Program-made: the position numbers and the translations under genes
Origin: Chloroflexota bacterium
Lineage (GTDB): Bacteria; Chloroflexota; Dehalococcoidia; Tepidiformales; Tepidiformaceae
DNA length: 64,000 nt
Direction: 5' to 3'
NCBI GenBank assembly: GCA_026710655.1
Contig: JAPOQN010000028.1
Span: 1-64,000, forward strand
Shown here: positions 8,374 through 18,068 of the stretch, in pieces
Numbering within the stretch: the first letter of the stretch is position 1
Layout: each line of letters starts with the position of its first letter
Notes under the pieces: generated by a model
Seen by the model: the letters and a program-made list of their open reading frames with translations, nothing else
Told to the model about the DNA's origin: nothing
Databases searched by the model: none

Positions 8374-9846
8374 GTGGGCGTAGCCCCATCCCCCTGGCAC
8401 AGGGTCTCCCTGTGGCTGCCCATCCTGGTCGCCTGCCTGGGTGTGTGGGGCTGCGGCGCAGCGGGCGGCGACGCAGAAGGAGCCGGCGGCAGCCCTTCGC
8501 CCGCGGCCGGCGCCGCCGACGCCCGGTCCGACCCAACGCAGGAGGGCATCCCCCCGCTTGTGCTTGCTGACGGTTCTCAGCCGCCGCCGGCGCCGTCGGT
8601 CCCGAGCGGCCCTCTCGACGAGGCGCTCGTTGCCGACCTCGACCTGCTCTTCGGCGATGTCGGCCCGGCGATCGACCGCGCCGCGCTCGCACGCGTCGGA
8701 GCGTCGGGAGACGCGCGCGTGGCCTGGCTGCTCGCGGACCTGTTGCGCTTTCTGCAGGGTGGGGACAGCGCCGATCGCGTGGTCTCGGCCTTCGAGGCGC
8801 TAACAGCCACCGATGTGCCGAGGGGATTCGCCTGGCCGATCGTGACCAACTGGCTGATCGCCTGGGATCTGCCGGCGCCGCCCGGTTACGTGACCTGGAA
8901 GCGCCAGCCGTTCGAACTGGTCGAGCGCGGCTGGGCGCCGTTCTTCGAGGACGAGGACGCTGCGATCGACTGGCGCCTGGTCAGTTGGGGGGGCGTCCTG
9001 ATCGACGACCGGCCCTTCGAGCAGATCAAGCTCCCCTGCCCCCAGGGCTGCATCCCCGCGCTCAATGACCCCGCGACCACCGGCGTCCGCGGCGGCTCCT
9101 GGTACGCGGACGTCGGCATCGTCTTCGGAGTCGTCGTCAACGGCGAGGCCCGTGCCTACCCCAGGCACATCATGGAAGTGCATGAGATGGTCAACGACAC
9201 CCTCGGCGGCCGGCGCATCGGCATGCCCTATTGCACCCTCTGCGGTTCGGCACAGGCCTATTTCACCGACCGGCCTCCGCGTGGCTTCGCGACAATCGAG
9301 CTGCGCACGTCGGGGCTGCTCTCCCGATCCAACAAGGTGATGTTCGACTTCCACACCTACTCCGTCTTCGACACATTCACCGGCGTGGCGCTCTCGGGGC
9401 CGCTCCAGGACGAGCGCTTCGTCCTGGAGATGCTGCCCGTCGTCACCAGTACCTGGGGGGAATGGAAGGCGGCCTACCCCGACACGACGATCGTGGCGGC
9501 GGATGGCGGCATCGGCCGCAGCTACCCCCTCGACCCGCTCCGCGGGCGCGACGCTGCGGGACCCATCTTCCCCATCGGCGCCGTGGACCCGCGGCTCCCC
9601 GTGCAAGAACACGTGCTTGGGGTTGTCACGCCGGCAGGGGAGGCGCTTGCGTTCCCGGTCGCCCAGTCGCGAGCCGCGCTCCAGGCAGGCGACGCCGTGG
9701 TGCTGGCCGGGGTCCAGCTCGTCCTGGACGGCGGCGGACTTCGCGCCGAGTGGACCGACGGCCGCCCGTTGCCCAGTCACCAGGCGTATTGGTTCGCCTG
9801 GAGCCAGTTCCACCCGGACACCGTCGTCTGGACGCCGCTCTCCTGA
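8374..9846 (+). CDS. DUF3179 domain lipoprotein
   Basis: A secreted protein of about 490 residues. A signal peptide (LWLPILVACLGVWGC) ends in a lipobox-like Cys followed by a Gly/Ala/Ser-rich linker. The central part carries the DUF3179 signature: GEARAYPRHIMEVHEMVND, then MPYCTLCGSAQAYF with the CxxC pair. It ends SQFHPDTVVWTPLS, typical of the family. Function of DUF3179 is unknown; the conserved cysteines suggest redox or metal binding. The start is uncertain: GTG 8374 gives a normal signal peptide, while ATG 8290 would add a 28-residue N-terminal tail overlapping the previous gene. Confidence 0.8.
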   Translation: MGVAPSPWHRVSLWLPILVACLGVWGCGAAGGDAEGAGGSPSPAAGAADARSDPTQEGIPPLVLADGSQPPPAPSVPSGPLDEALVADLDLLFGDVGPAIDRAALARVGASGDARVAWLLADLLRFLQGGDSADRVVSAFEALTATDVPRGFAWPIVTNWLIAWDLPAPPGYVTWKRQPFELVERGWAPFFEDEDAAIDWRLVSWGGVLIDDRPFEQIKLPCPQGCIPALNDPATTGVRGGSWYADVGIVFGVVVNGEARAYPRHIMEVHEMVNDTLGGRRIGMPYCTLCGSAQAYFTDRPPRGFATIELRTSGLLSRSNKVMFDFHTYSVFDTFTGVALSGPLQDERFVLEMLPVVTSTWGEWKAAYPDTTIVAADGGIGRSYPLDPLRGRDAAGPIFPIGAVDPRLPVQEHVLGVVTPAGEALAFPVAQSRAALQAGDAVVLAGVQLVLDGGGLRAEWTDGRPLPSHQAYWFAWSQFHPDTVVWTPLS

Positions 9847-9926
9847 GGCAGGCGGAGACTCGGGAGGAGGTCGTCGAGGTGCGGCCCGAGATCGACGATC
9901 CCGGTGTTCCGGTGGGCGTGATGAAC

Positions 9927-9952
9927 CCTGTCTGTAACCCGTCTCAGACAGG
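9927..9952. terminator. Inverted repeat, candidate terminator
   Basis: Perfect 8-bp arms CCTGTCTG / CAGACAGG enclose a 10-nt loop, 80 bp after the DUF3179 stop. No T tract follows, so intrinsic termination is possible but unproven; it could also be a protein-binding site. Confidence 0.4.
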
Positions 9953-10090
9953 AGAGGATGAGGGCGACTTCCAGACGCTGGGCTCGATGGACTGGAAGCA
10001 CGTTGCGGGCGGACCGCTCTTCGCAGGAACAACGGGAGCTTGGCGCATCCCGGCGCGGATGCGTGCCCGCTGTGTCCGAGCGTAGCCTAC

Positions 10091-10124
10091 AGCGCCACCG
10101 TCAGCTCGAAAGTTCGTCCTACAG
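10091..10124 (+). repeat. Direct repeat copy 1 (~34 bp)
   Basis: Shares about 30 of 34 positions with 12181-12213, including the blocks CCACCGTC, GCTCGAA, GTTCGTC and TACAG. It lies just beyond the stop of the metalloprotease gene; the second copy lies just beyond its start. Confidence 0.6.
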
Positions 10125-10236
10125 TCAGCCAGCCCACGTGTCCACGGTCGCTCTACATGGAAGGCCAGGCGACGCCACGGGTTGAGCTGGTTTTGAGAGC
10201 TGCGGTTGGCGCTCACATCGGACGCCTCCCGGCTGC

Positions 10237-12117
10237 TCATCCACAGTTCTGTCGGGCGAATTCGGCGGGTGTCTGAGGGAGTTGGATGACGATGTCGGCC
10301 GGATCCTCTGTGCGAAGGTCAACGAGCGGCGGTGCTCCAGCAACCGGGGCGTCGGCGTCCCTGTCGTAAGCACCCAGAAAGCACCCGTCATGACGTTCGG
10401 CGTAGAGCAGGACCTCATAGAGACCATTCGGGACGACGACGCTGAATCTTCCCTGGGAGTCGGTCGTGTTTCCCGCGAGCACGCCATCCGCTGGTCGATG
10501 GAGCCGGACATGCACGCCTTCCAGGGGGTCGCCCGCTGGCCCGAGGATCGTGCCGCTCATGCGTCGGCAGAGTTCGGGCACGGTTCCTGGTAGCTGGATG
10601 GTGACATTGGTGACGCCGGCGTCGGTCACCGTAATCCTTGGGGGCCTTCCATAGATGGGAGGGCTGTCGTTCGTGCTGTACGCGCCCAGGTGGCACCAGT
10701 CGTAGTCCTCCGCGTAGAGCAGAACTTCGTAGTCGCCCTCGGGGACCAGGGCTTTGAATGTGCCATCCGGTCGGGTTCCGGCTCCCGCAATAAAGCCGCT
10801 GTCCGGGTTGTGCAGGCGGACATGGATACCCTGCTGTGGGTCGCCGAGGGGCAGCTGCACGATTCCCTCAACCCTTGGCTGCGTTGGCCTGATCCCTGCT
10901 CGATGAGACTCGAACAGTTCGTAGAAGGCGTCGATGGGGAGGTCGAATACCGTGTGGTAGGTGTCCCTCCAGTCCCGATCCAGAGGCCTCTGCCTGTAGA
11001 ACTCCACTGGTGCTGCTTCGCCTGCCATTTCGATACTGAACAGGGTGGCGAGCGACGCCAGCGAGTAGTTCGCTCCCGCATTGTCGATGGACATGTCGCT
11101 TTCGATGGCCTCCAGCGTGTTGGCTGCCAGCCAGACGCCATTCGCCACGTCGTCGAGGTACCGGGGAAACGGATAGAGTCCGGTCATATCGTGGTAGACG
11201 GCTGCGGCGTGGTTCGCCATTCCCTCGCTCAACCATGCCGGACCGATCCGGTTCCTGATGGTGCCCCAGTTCCCTTCCGCATCGAGCGTGGCGAGGTACT
11301 CCTGGACGGCGTGGCTGTATTCGTGCGGCAACGCGGTTATGCAGAGTTCCTGTATGCCGATCGTCCGACCGCCGTAGCCTCCGCACCACACGGCTGAAGC
11401 GGCGTCGCCGAACTGGACCGTGAGGCCCGGCACGGCAACGCCGTGGCGCCGGACGAAGAACGCCACGACATCGTCGACATAGGCCCGCAGTTCCCGCTTC
11501 CGCTCCGGCGTGAACTCACCCTGGAAGTCGATGTGGGGCGGAGGCGTCAGTTGCCACCACTGCTTCGCCGAAGAGACCCTGAGCCAGTAGGGCCGGCCCC
11601 TCTCCAGCGTCTGCGGGGCGCTGCCGTTCGCTTTCCGCGTCTCGAGGAGGATGGCGTCTAGTTCAGCCAGGGCAACGGCGGCAGCGATGCCGTCGTCTCC
11701 GGCCCAGGTGACGAGATTCCAGCCGCGCCGCAGGTCCGCGAGGCCAGCCCGGAGGACGAGCGGCCGCTCCCACGGCACCGTCTCCTCGCCCTCCAGGAAC
11801 AGCCACAGCCCCGTGCCGGGCGAAAGCGTCGCAAGGTCGCCGAATACAGTCTCGCCATCTTGATAGGCGAAGCGGTAGCGCTGCTCGTGCGCATCCCAGG
11901 CGTAAGCGGTCACCAGTTGGGGGATGGCCGCAAAGACCACGTCGACATCGGTCTCTTTGCCGGTCCAGCCGGCGAGGTTCCACCCGGGATGGAGCTCGGT
12001 CGTGACCGTGTCGCCCGCTGCCAGCGCGGTCTCCACCCCGGATACCAGCGCCCAGAGCAACGCCGCCGCAGTCAGGACACCCAGCAGATATCTGTATCTG
12101 CATGTTCCAAATAGCAC
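10237..12117 (-). CDS. Secreted HExxH metalloprotease with duplicated N- and C-terminal domains
   Basis: A 626-residue exported protein. An N-terminal signal or anchor helix (about 10-34) is followed by two copies of a GWN[LV]xxWxG module (starting near 44 and 132). A gluzincin-like catalytic part has HEYSH (265-269) and a downstream ligand Glu298 in WLSEGMANH. Two C-terminal carboxypeptidase-regulatory-like beta repeats follow (about 414-515 and 516-624); both contain the order xVRLHxPxxG, GxF, YEVLLYAE, LGAY. The start is GTG 12117. The zinc site looks complete, so the enzyme is probably active outside the membrane; the substrate is unknown. GC content is lower than in the core genes. Confidence 0.8.
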   Translation of the reverse strand: MLFGTCRYRYLLGVLTAAALLWALVSGVETALAAGDTVTTELHPGWNLAGWTGKETDVDVVFAAIPQLVTAYAWDAHEQRYRFAYQDGETVFGDLATLSPGTGLWLFLEGEETVPWERPLVLRAGLADLRRGWNLVTWAGDDGIAAAVALAELDAILLETRKANGSAPQTLERGRPYWLRVSSAKQWWQLTPPPHIDFQGEFTPERKRELRAYVDDVVAFFVRRHGVAVPGLTVQFGDAASAVWCGGYGGRTIGIQELCITALPHEYSHAVQEYLATLDAEGNWGTIRNRIGPAWLSEGMANHAAAVYHDMTGLYPFPRYLDDVANGVWLAANTLEAIESDMSIDNAGANYSLASLATLFSIEMAGEAAPVEFYRQRPLDRDWRDTYHTVFDLPIDAFYELFESHRAGIRPTQPRVEGIVQLPLGDPQQGIHVRLHNPDSGFIAGAGTRPDGTFKALVPEGDYEVLLYAEDYDWCHLGAYSTNDSPPIYGRPPRITVTDAGVTNVTIQLPGTVPELCRRMSGTILGPAGDPLEGVHVRLHRPADGVLAGNTTDSQGRFSVVVPNGLYEVLLYAERHDGCFLGAYDRDADAPVAGAPPLVDLRTEDPADIVIQLPQTPAEFARQNCG

Positions 12118-12158
12118 TATGCCGCTAGGTTAACCCCGGTCGAAGCGAGTTCCCACAC

Positions 12159-13160
12159 CTATGCCCGGTCCACAGGCGACAGCCCCACCGTCGGCTCGAA
12201 GGTTCGTCTACAGCCTCCTTGGTGAGCCCTTCGCTGGCGCCCGTGCGAGCGCACTTGGCTGCAGCAGGACCCCGCCGGGGGTTGGCGCCGGGAGAGGCGG
12301 GGCTCCCCGCCCGCCCGCTTCTGCGCCAACGTCACCAGCCCTTCGACCGCTGCCACTCGGCGCGGGATGTCCGCCTCGGACGGACGAATCGCCCGCACGG
12401 TCACTAGGTACTCGATTGCCCGCACCACCACCCAGCGCCACATCAGGGCCGTGTCGAACGGCGCCACCTGCCGGTATCCGCGCAGGTAGGCGAAGGCCGC
12501 CAGCGGTCGGAACAGGCGGGGGAGCACGCGCATTGCCGGACTCGGGTCCAGTGGCTCGCCCAGCCGCAAGTGGGTCACCGTCCGTGCCGCGTCCGCCTCG
12601 GGTGGCCCGGCCGCGCAGGACCCCCAGTCGATGACGACCCGCCGCCCTCCCCGCTCCAGCAAGATGTTCCCGGCGTGGAAGTCGCAGTGGCAGAACCGGT
12701 CCCCGCCTTCGAGCCCTTCGAGGGTTTCCCTGGCGAGCGCCGCCAGGTGCGGCGGAACCTCCACGCTCCCGATCCACTCCTGCGACCGCTCGTGCACGGT
12801 CGCGATCCCCTCCGGGGCGGGAAGCGCGTTCAGTTTCGCGTGGATCCTGCCCGTCTCCCACGACTCCCGCGCCAGGAGCCACGGCTTGCGCCCAACGAGG
12901 TCCAGCAGGTTCTCCCCGTGGATGCGCTCCATGAGGGTGCCTGCGCGGCCGCCGAGGCTCAGCGCCTCGCCGATGCGCGGCGCCGGGATGCCTCCCGCCA
13001 GCGCCGCCGGAATCGCGACCCGCTCTGGCTCGACGTTACCCTCGTACCCCTCCCGGAACAGCCGCAGGGCCTGACCGTCCTCCCACGCGAAGATCTCCGC
13101 CTCGTATCCCTCACCCAGCTTCTCCAGGCTGGCAAGGTCGACGTTCGCGCCTTCCGTCAT
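12159..13160 (-). CDS. Aminoglycoside phosphotransferase (APH) family kinase-like protein
   Basis: Protein of about 333 residues with an APH/choline-kinase fold: an N-lobe ending in an LMERIHGENL stretch, catalytic loop HCDFHAGNILL (around 155), and metal-binding VIDWGSC (around 177). Such enzymes phosphorylate small hydroxylated compounds; the sequence does not identify the substrate. The last ~30 codons are Arg-rich and run through the second copy of the 34-bp repeat, so the native C-terminus may have been replaced. GTG 13163 and ATG 13160 are adjacent starts. It is not close enough to its neighbours to be firmly called an operon member. Confidence 0.8.
   Translation of the reverse strand: MTEGANVDLASLEKLGEGYEAEIFAWEDGQALRLFREGYEGNVEPERVAIPAALAGGIPAPRIGEALSLGGRAGTLMERIHGENLLDLVGRKPWLLARESWETGRIHAKLNALPAPEGIATVHERSQEWIGSVEVPPHLAALARETLEGLEGGDRFCHCDFHAGNILLERGGRRVVIDWGSCAAGPPEADAARTVTHLRLGEPLDPSPAMRVLPRLFRPLAAFAYLRGYRQVAPFDTALMWRWVVVRAIEYLVTVRAIRPSEADIPRRVAAVEGLVTLAQKRAGGEPRLSRRQPPAGSCCSQVRSHGRQRRAHQGGCRRTFEPTVGLSPVDRA
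12181..12213 (+). repeat. Direct repeat copy 2 (~33 bp)
   Basis: Second copy of the repeat at 10091-10124, in the same orientation, with four differences including one missing base. It overlaps the 3' end of the phosphotransferase gene. Confidence 0.6.
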
Positions 13161-13215
13161 CACGAATCCCTCCTCGTCTTGGCGAACACCGCAGCCGTGC
13201 CCCGCACGGCCGCCC

Positions 13216-13926
13216 TCACTTCGAGAGTTCGTGCCGTACCGCGAGGCCGGCGATGGCTACGACGAGGAAGGCGACCACGCTTGCGGGCACGCCGGAGTCC
13301 CGCTCGATACCGGGTCCGGCGTTCCCGGTGTCCGCAGCGACCGGGGCCCCGGCGCTGCGGGCGATGATGGTGAGGGTGGCCGTGGCGACGCGGTCTTTCA
13401 CGCCGCCGCCCAGACCCTCGATGCCGCACGGCGCCACCCCGTCTTCGGGGTAGTCCCCGTCCGGACCGGCCCAGCAGGAGATTGCGACCAGCTCGTGGTC
13501 GCCTGCCGGCAGGTCCTCGGGCAGCACGAACGTCGCGGTGAAAGCGCCGTCGGGCGGCGTGCCGGAGGGGTCGATGTCGATGTGCTCGGCGACCCACAGC
13601 CCGGTGTCGGTGGTCCTGCCCAAATGGAGGAAGCCCGAGGCAGGGTCCACGCTCGTCACGCCGCCAATCGGCACGCTACCGATCGTGATGGTTGAGCTAT
13701 AGATGAAGGACCCTTCCGTCTCCACCCGGAAACCGGACCCCTCAACCGTGATCGTCTCGCCCGGTTGCGCCTCGTCCACGCTCACGCGCAACTGGGCCGT
13801 CGGTTCCTCGCTGTCGCCCGCCCTGGCGGAGCCGGCCAGCAAGGCAAATGTCGCGGTCAGCAGCGCGGCCACGGCCAGCAGTGAAATCAGGGCGCGGCCG
13901 GCGCGCGTTGGTGGTCGCCTGCCCAT
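13216..13926 (-). CDS. Secreted, C-terminally anchored beta-sandwich protein
   Basis: A 236-residue protein of unknown function. A signal peptide ends near AGSARAGD. The body contains an IPT/TIG-like motif (QPGETITVEGSGF) and a strand-rich domain with two cysteines (ISCWAGPDG and VAPCGIEG). The C-terminus has one membrane helix (SVVAFLVVAIAGLAV) followed by a short basic tail, HELSK. It is therefore a surface protein held by its C-terminus, without an LPXTG motif. It lies on the same strand as the phosphotransferase, 55 bp away. Confidence 0.65.
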   Translation of the reverse strand: MGRRPPTRAGRALISLLAVAALLTATFALLAGSARAGDSEEPTAQLRVSVDEAQPGETITVEGSGFRVETEGSFIYSSTITIGSVPIGGVTSVDPASGFLHLGRTTDTGLWVAEHIDIDPSGTPPDGAFTATFVLPEDLPAGDHELVAISCWAGPDGDYPEDGVAPCGIEGLGGGVKDRVATATLTIIARSAGAPVAADTGNAGPGIERDSGVPASVVAFLVVAIAGLAVRHELSK

Positions 13927-13972
13927 AGCCTGCCCCCAATCTTGGTGGGTTGCAGCCTACCGCAGTCCCGGC

Positions 13973-14428
13973 CTAGCTCCCGCCTGCCGACCCCTGCGTC
14001 CAGATGTGGTCGATCCGCGTGCGGTGGATGAACCACTCGCCATCGACCTTCTTGTAGACGTCGTTGTAGACGCCGATCAGGCCCACCGGGTTGGGGTTGT
14101 CCCCCATCCCCAGGTCGAGCAGGAACCAGCTCCCGGTCGCGCTGTCCGGGCCCGTTAGCTCAACCCAGCCGTTCGTCGTCGCGTGCATGTACGAGAAGGG
14201 CTTGGTGCTGTGACTGGCGACCTCCTTGTACTGCTTCCGGATCTCGTCGCGACCGACCCAGTCGCCGTACGGCAGGTCGTCGCTGAACTCGCAGACGGCG
14301 TCCTCCGTGAAGATCATCGCCATGTCGTCCGTGCGGTGGCTGTCGAACAGATGCGAGTACAGCACCCGCAGCTGCTTGATCGCTTCGATCTCGAGATGCT
14401 CTTCGAGGGTTGGTGGCTTCACGCCCAT
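13973..14428 (-). CDS. NTF2-like (SnoaL / ring-hydroxylase beta-like) protein
   Basis: A 151-residue cone-fold protein. The N-terminal helix (LEEHLEIEAIKQLRVLYSHLFD) and the strand pattern DDMAMIFTEDAVCEFSDDLPYG match the SnoaL_4/NTF2-like family, which includes small dehydratases, isomerases and dioxygenase beta subunits. No catalytic residue can be assigned with certainty. A related protein (54631-55071) lies in the catabolic region. It is 46 bp downstream of nothing on its own strand and is probably transcribed alone. Confidence 0.75.
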   Translation of the reverse strand: MGVKPPTLEEHLEIEAIKQLRVLYSHLFDSHRTDDMAMIFTEDAVCEFSDDLPYGDWVGRDEIRKQYKEVASHSTKPFSYMHATTNGWVELTGPDSATGSWFLLDLGMGDNPNPVGLIGVYNDVYKKVDGEWFIHRTRIDHIWTQGSAGGS

Positions 14429-14578
14429 GACAGATCGCTCCCTATCAGATGTGCTGCGCAGGATACCGTTGCGCGAGGCGCGCGGTGCGGGTTTAAGGGC
14501 GGAGCCACCGGCGCTCCGGCGGGAACGATTCCGGCGGTGGTCGCATACTCTCTTGCAGGCGGGTAGGGGAGTGAACCG

Positions 14579-15361
14579 GTGACCGTGCTCGTGTCGCGTC
14601 TCCTTGTTGCCACCGTGCTCGCCGTGTTTCTCGGAACAGCCGTCGCCTGCGACTCATCCGGGTCTTCCGGCGCCATCACCGGCGAGGTGCGCTTCGCCCG
14701 CGAGGTCGCGCTGCCGGAGGGCGCCGTCGTCACCGTCAGGCTGCTCGATACCTCGCTGGCCGACGCATCCGCCGTGGAGTTGGGCCGCGACGTGATCGAG
14801 AACGCCGACCGTCTGCCCGTCCGCTTCCGCATCGAGTACGACCGCGACCGCATCTCCGACCGCGCCGAGTACACGCTCAGCGCCGATGTCAGGCATGGCG
14901 ACGACCTCCTCTACGTCAACGACACCGTCCACCCCGTCCTCACCCGGGGCGCTTCCCGCAACAGCGATGTCATGGTCGTCTCCACCAATCCCTTCGACAC
15001 CTGCGTCGAACCCCTGCCGGGGGAGCTTCACTCCAGCTTCCGCGACGAAGATCCGCCCGAAGGGGCCGTACTCCACGTGCGCCTGGTGGATGTAACAGAA
15101 CCGGACGACCCGGTCGTCGTTACGCAGGCCAGCAGGGGGGACCTCGACGGCTTCCCGATCAAGTTCGAGCTGCCCCACGAGGGCGTGCGGATCAGCCGCC
15201 ACCACCGATACGAGCTGGAAGCCGAGATCGTGGTCGGCGACGAGGTGCTCTACCACATCCCCCGCGCCGAGTGGCGCCGCACCGTGCTCCCGCACTGCCC
15301 CAACGCCGACCTGCGGCTCGTCAACGACGTCTTCCCCGCCGACGAGTTCCCGGAGGAGTAG
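14579..15361 (+). CDS. Lipoprotein with two YbaY-like domains
   Basis: A 260-residue exported lipoprotein starting at GTG 14579. The signal peptide ends in TAVAC (Cys about 24). Two YbaY-type beta domains follow. The first (about 33-125) reads ALPEGAVVTVRLLDTSLADA, LPVRFRIEYD and LLYVNDTVHPVLT. The second (about 145-250) reads PPEGAVLHVRLVDVTEPDD, FPIKFELPHE and VLYHIPRAEWRRTVL. YbaY domains occur in envelope lipoproteins, often next to META domains; their role is not known. A third YbaY-like domain is in the protein at 57936-58592. Confidence 0.78.
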   Translation: MTVLVSRLLVATVLAVFLGTAVACDSSGSSGAITGEVRFAREVALPEGAVVTVRLLDTSLADASAVELGRDVIENADRLPVRFRIEYDRDRISDRAEYTLSADVRHGDDLLYVNDTVHPVLTRGASRNSDVMVVSTNPFDTCVEPLPGELHSSFRDEDPPEGAVLHVRLVDVTEPDDPVVVTQASRGDLDGFPIKFELPHEGVRISRHHRYELEAEIVVGDEVLYHIPRAEWRRTVLPHCPNADLRLVNDVFPADEFPEE

Positions 15362-15370
15362 TCCGGTCCC

Positions 15371-16696
15371 TCAGGACCTGGCCGGCTCGAACGTGACGTG
15401 CAGTTCCCGCAGCCCCAGCATCCGGCCGGGGATGTGCCGGTAGTCGTTCTTCTCCTCGGCCAGACCGATCGACTCGAACTGGTCGAGCCAGCCGTGCACC
15501 GCAAGGTTCTGCTCCAGCCGCGAGAGGCCCGCGCCGGGACAGTTGCGCGGTCCCTGCGAGAACGTGAGGTGCCGCCCCGGATTGGGGCGCGCGAGGTCGA
15601 TGCTGTCCGCACAGGGGAACGCCTCTTCGTCCCTGTTCCCGGCGCCATAGCGCACGTGCAGCAGCGAGCCCTTCGGGATCGTCACCCCCTGGAACTCGAC
15701 ATCCCGCGCTGTTACGCGGCTCGAGCTGCCCTGCGTGGGCGCATACACGCGCAGCGCCTCCTCCACGAAGAACCGCACCTTGCCGCGGTCGCGCTTCAGC
15801 TCCGCCCACACGTCCGGATTCTGGGCCAGCAGGAGCCACTCCGAGGTGAGCGCGAACTGCGTCGTCTCGTTGCCGCCGATGTGCATTCCGAACGTCACCG
15901 AAACGATCTCGGCGTCCGTCAGCTTGCGACCCTCGTATTCGACCTGCGTCAGGAACGTGAGCATGTCGTCCCCGGGGTGGCGGCGCTTCTCGTCCGCCTG
16001 CTCCTTCAGGTACCGCTGGAACTCCACGAGCGCCCGCGCGTTCTCAAGCTCCTCGGCGGGCGGGAGCTCGTCCTTGTGGTTGATGAAGTAGACGAAGCGC
16101 CGGACCTGGGCTTCCTCGAACGCCCTCAGCTTCGGCATGTCCTCGAGCGGCAGCCCCAGGATGGTCGTGATCACCCGCTGCGGGAGCGGCTGCGCGAACT
16201 CCTCGACCAGCTCCGCCTCGCTTCGCTCGTCCCAGCCCTGAAGCAGCAGATCGACCTGGGAACGGATCATGTCCTCGTGCTGGTCGGCCCCCACGGGCCC
16301 CACCCAGGGGTCGGTCAGCTGCAGGCGGTGCTGCTTGTGCGATTCCAGGTCCGGACGCAGTGACTTCCGCGTATCGCCCGGTGTGCCGTAGCCGGTCTCG
16401 CGGAAGATCTCCGTAGCCTCGTCGCTCGCCTGCCGCAAGTCCGCGGGCGGAAACGTCTCGGGGTCGCGGATGATGCGCGAGATGTCCTCGTACTTGGTGA
16501 TCACATAGGCGTCTGTGCCGGGAAACTTCCCGCCTTCGGGAATCTTCAGCACCGGCGACTGCTCGTGCAGCAGGGAGTACGCCTCGTACCAGTGCTCCTG
16601 CGACCCGGGGGCGAACAGGTCAACCTCGCCCACCTGCATCGGGCAGGCCATCTCGGCGTTCAACATCCTCTGGTCGTGTGTCGATGGTGCGGACAT
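15371..16696 (-). CDS. Cytochrome P450
   Basis: A 441-residue soluble bacterial P450. Visible features are the I-helix motif GGNETT (274-279), the K-helix EALR (313-316), and the heme loop [13 protein letters not shown] with the ligand Cys386. The heme loop deviates from FGxGxHxC in having Ser at position 2 and Asn before Cys. ATG 16696 is chosen because the family domain begins a few residues later; the frame stays open upstream but that part reads as antisense of msrA. No ferredoxin or reductase gene is adjacent. The substrate is unknown; the catabolic setting suggests hydroxylation of a hydrophobic compound. Confidence 0.92.
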   Translation of the reverse strand: MSAPSTHDQRMLNAEMACPMQVGEVDLFAPGSQEHWYEAYSLLHEQSPVLKIPEGGKFPGTDAYVITKYEDISRIIRDPETFPPADLRQASDEATEIFRETGYGTPGDTRKSLRPDLESHKQHRLQLTDPWVGPVGADQHEDMIRSQVDLLLQGWDERSEAELVEEFAQPLPQRVITTILGLPLEDMPKLRAFEEAQVRRFVYFINHKDELPPAEELENARALVEFQRYLKEQADEKRRHPGDDMLTFLTQVEYEGRKLTDAEIVSVTFGMHIGGNETTQFALTSEWLLLAQNPDVWAELKRDRGKVRFFVEEALRVYAPTQGSSSRVTARDVEFQGVTIPKGSLLHVRYGAGNRDEEAFPCADSIDLARPNPGRHLTFSQGPRNCPGAGLSRLEQNLAVHGWLDQFESIGLAEEKNDYRHIPGRMLGLRELHVTFEPARS

Positions 16697-16805
16697 GGCG
16701 CAGGCCCCTTTTCGCGCGTTGCTGCCGGGTCCGGCAGCCAGCAGTGCGTGGGCCCATTCTACGCCCGTGCAGCCCGCCCTTACGGAACGCTGAGGGTCGA
16801 CCGCG

Positions 16806-16811
16806 TACCAT
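16806..16811 (+). promoter_or_regulatory. -10-like hexamer before msrA
   Basis: TACCAT, preceded by CG, 38 nt before the msrA start. It is one of the recurring TAnnnT hexamers in this window. Confidence 0.4.
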
Positions 16812-16849
16812 TGATCGTGAACCACGCACACACCGAGAGGCACACACCA

Positions 16850-17514
<665 letters not shown>

Positions 17515-17518
<4 letters not shown>

Positions 17519-17946
17519 GCGGGGGTGCGTCCGCACCGCAACGAAACGCCGAGGCGACGGCCCGCCTCCGCGCCCTCGTCGAGCGACTCGACGAGGCGGA
17601 TCTGCAACGCTCGCTGGGCGGTGGCTGGACGGTCGCGTTCGCCCTCGCGCACCTGGCCTTCTGGGATACCCGCCAGCACTTCGCCCTGCAGGTCTATGCA
17701 CATGGCGAGGGTTTTCCCGCGGAAGACAAGACGGTGAACGACACCCTCGTGTCCCTCGCGTCGGTCATCCGCCCCGACACGGTTGGGCCCGAAGCAGTGC
17801 GCGCCGCCGAACTCGTGGATGCCACGCTGGCAGGTCTGTCGGCGGCCCGGCGCGACTCGCTCGTCGCCGAGGGACTCGGTTTCGCGGTCGAACGCTGGCA
17901 GCACCGCCACGACCACATCGCCCAGATCGAAGCCGTGCTCCCCTGA
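17515..17946 (+). CDS. DinB / mycothiol-maleylpyruvate-isomerase-like protein
   Basis: A 143-residue four-helix protein of the DinB-like metal-binding superfamily. The usual histidine positions are present: AHLAFWD in the second helix and [10 protein letters not shown] near the end. Family members are metal-dependent, thiol-linked enzymes or stress proteins. It starts at TTG 17515 inside the msrA stop codon, so it is likely co-translated with msrA and may act in the same oxidative-stress response. That link is inferred from position only. Confidence 0.72.
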
Positions 17947-18068
17947 CGCGAATCGCGTAGCCCCCTCCCGCGCCCGCCCCCGAGCGGCTGCGCGCATTCG
18001 ATGCCACAATCCCACTTGTGCGGCGTCGCCCCGACGCCCCTTCACCCCGACCACACCGAGGACGAAGC

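Larger units (their letters stand above)
9847..10236. other. Gene-free interval
   Basis: I see no coding frame with the codon pattern of its neighbours. The interval holds a perfect 8-bp inverted repeat (9927-9952) and the first copy of a ~34-bp direct repeat (10091-10124). Two convergent genes end on either side. Confidence 0.6.

Noticed and set aside
9927-9952. Inverted repeat as a phage or transposon attachment site
   Set aside because: It is a simple 8-bp palindrome with no duplicated partner; a terminator or binding site is a simpler view.
10091-12213. 34-bp repeats as terminal inverted repeats of an insertion sequence
   Set aside because: The copies are in the same orientation, not inverted, and no transposase gene lies between them.
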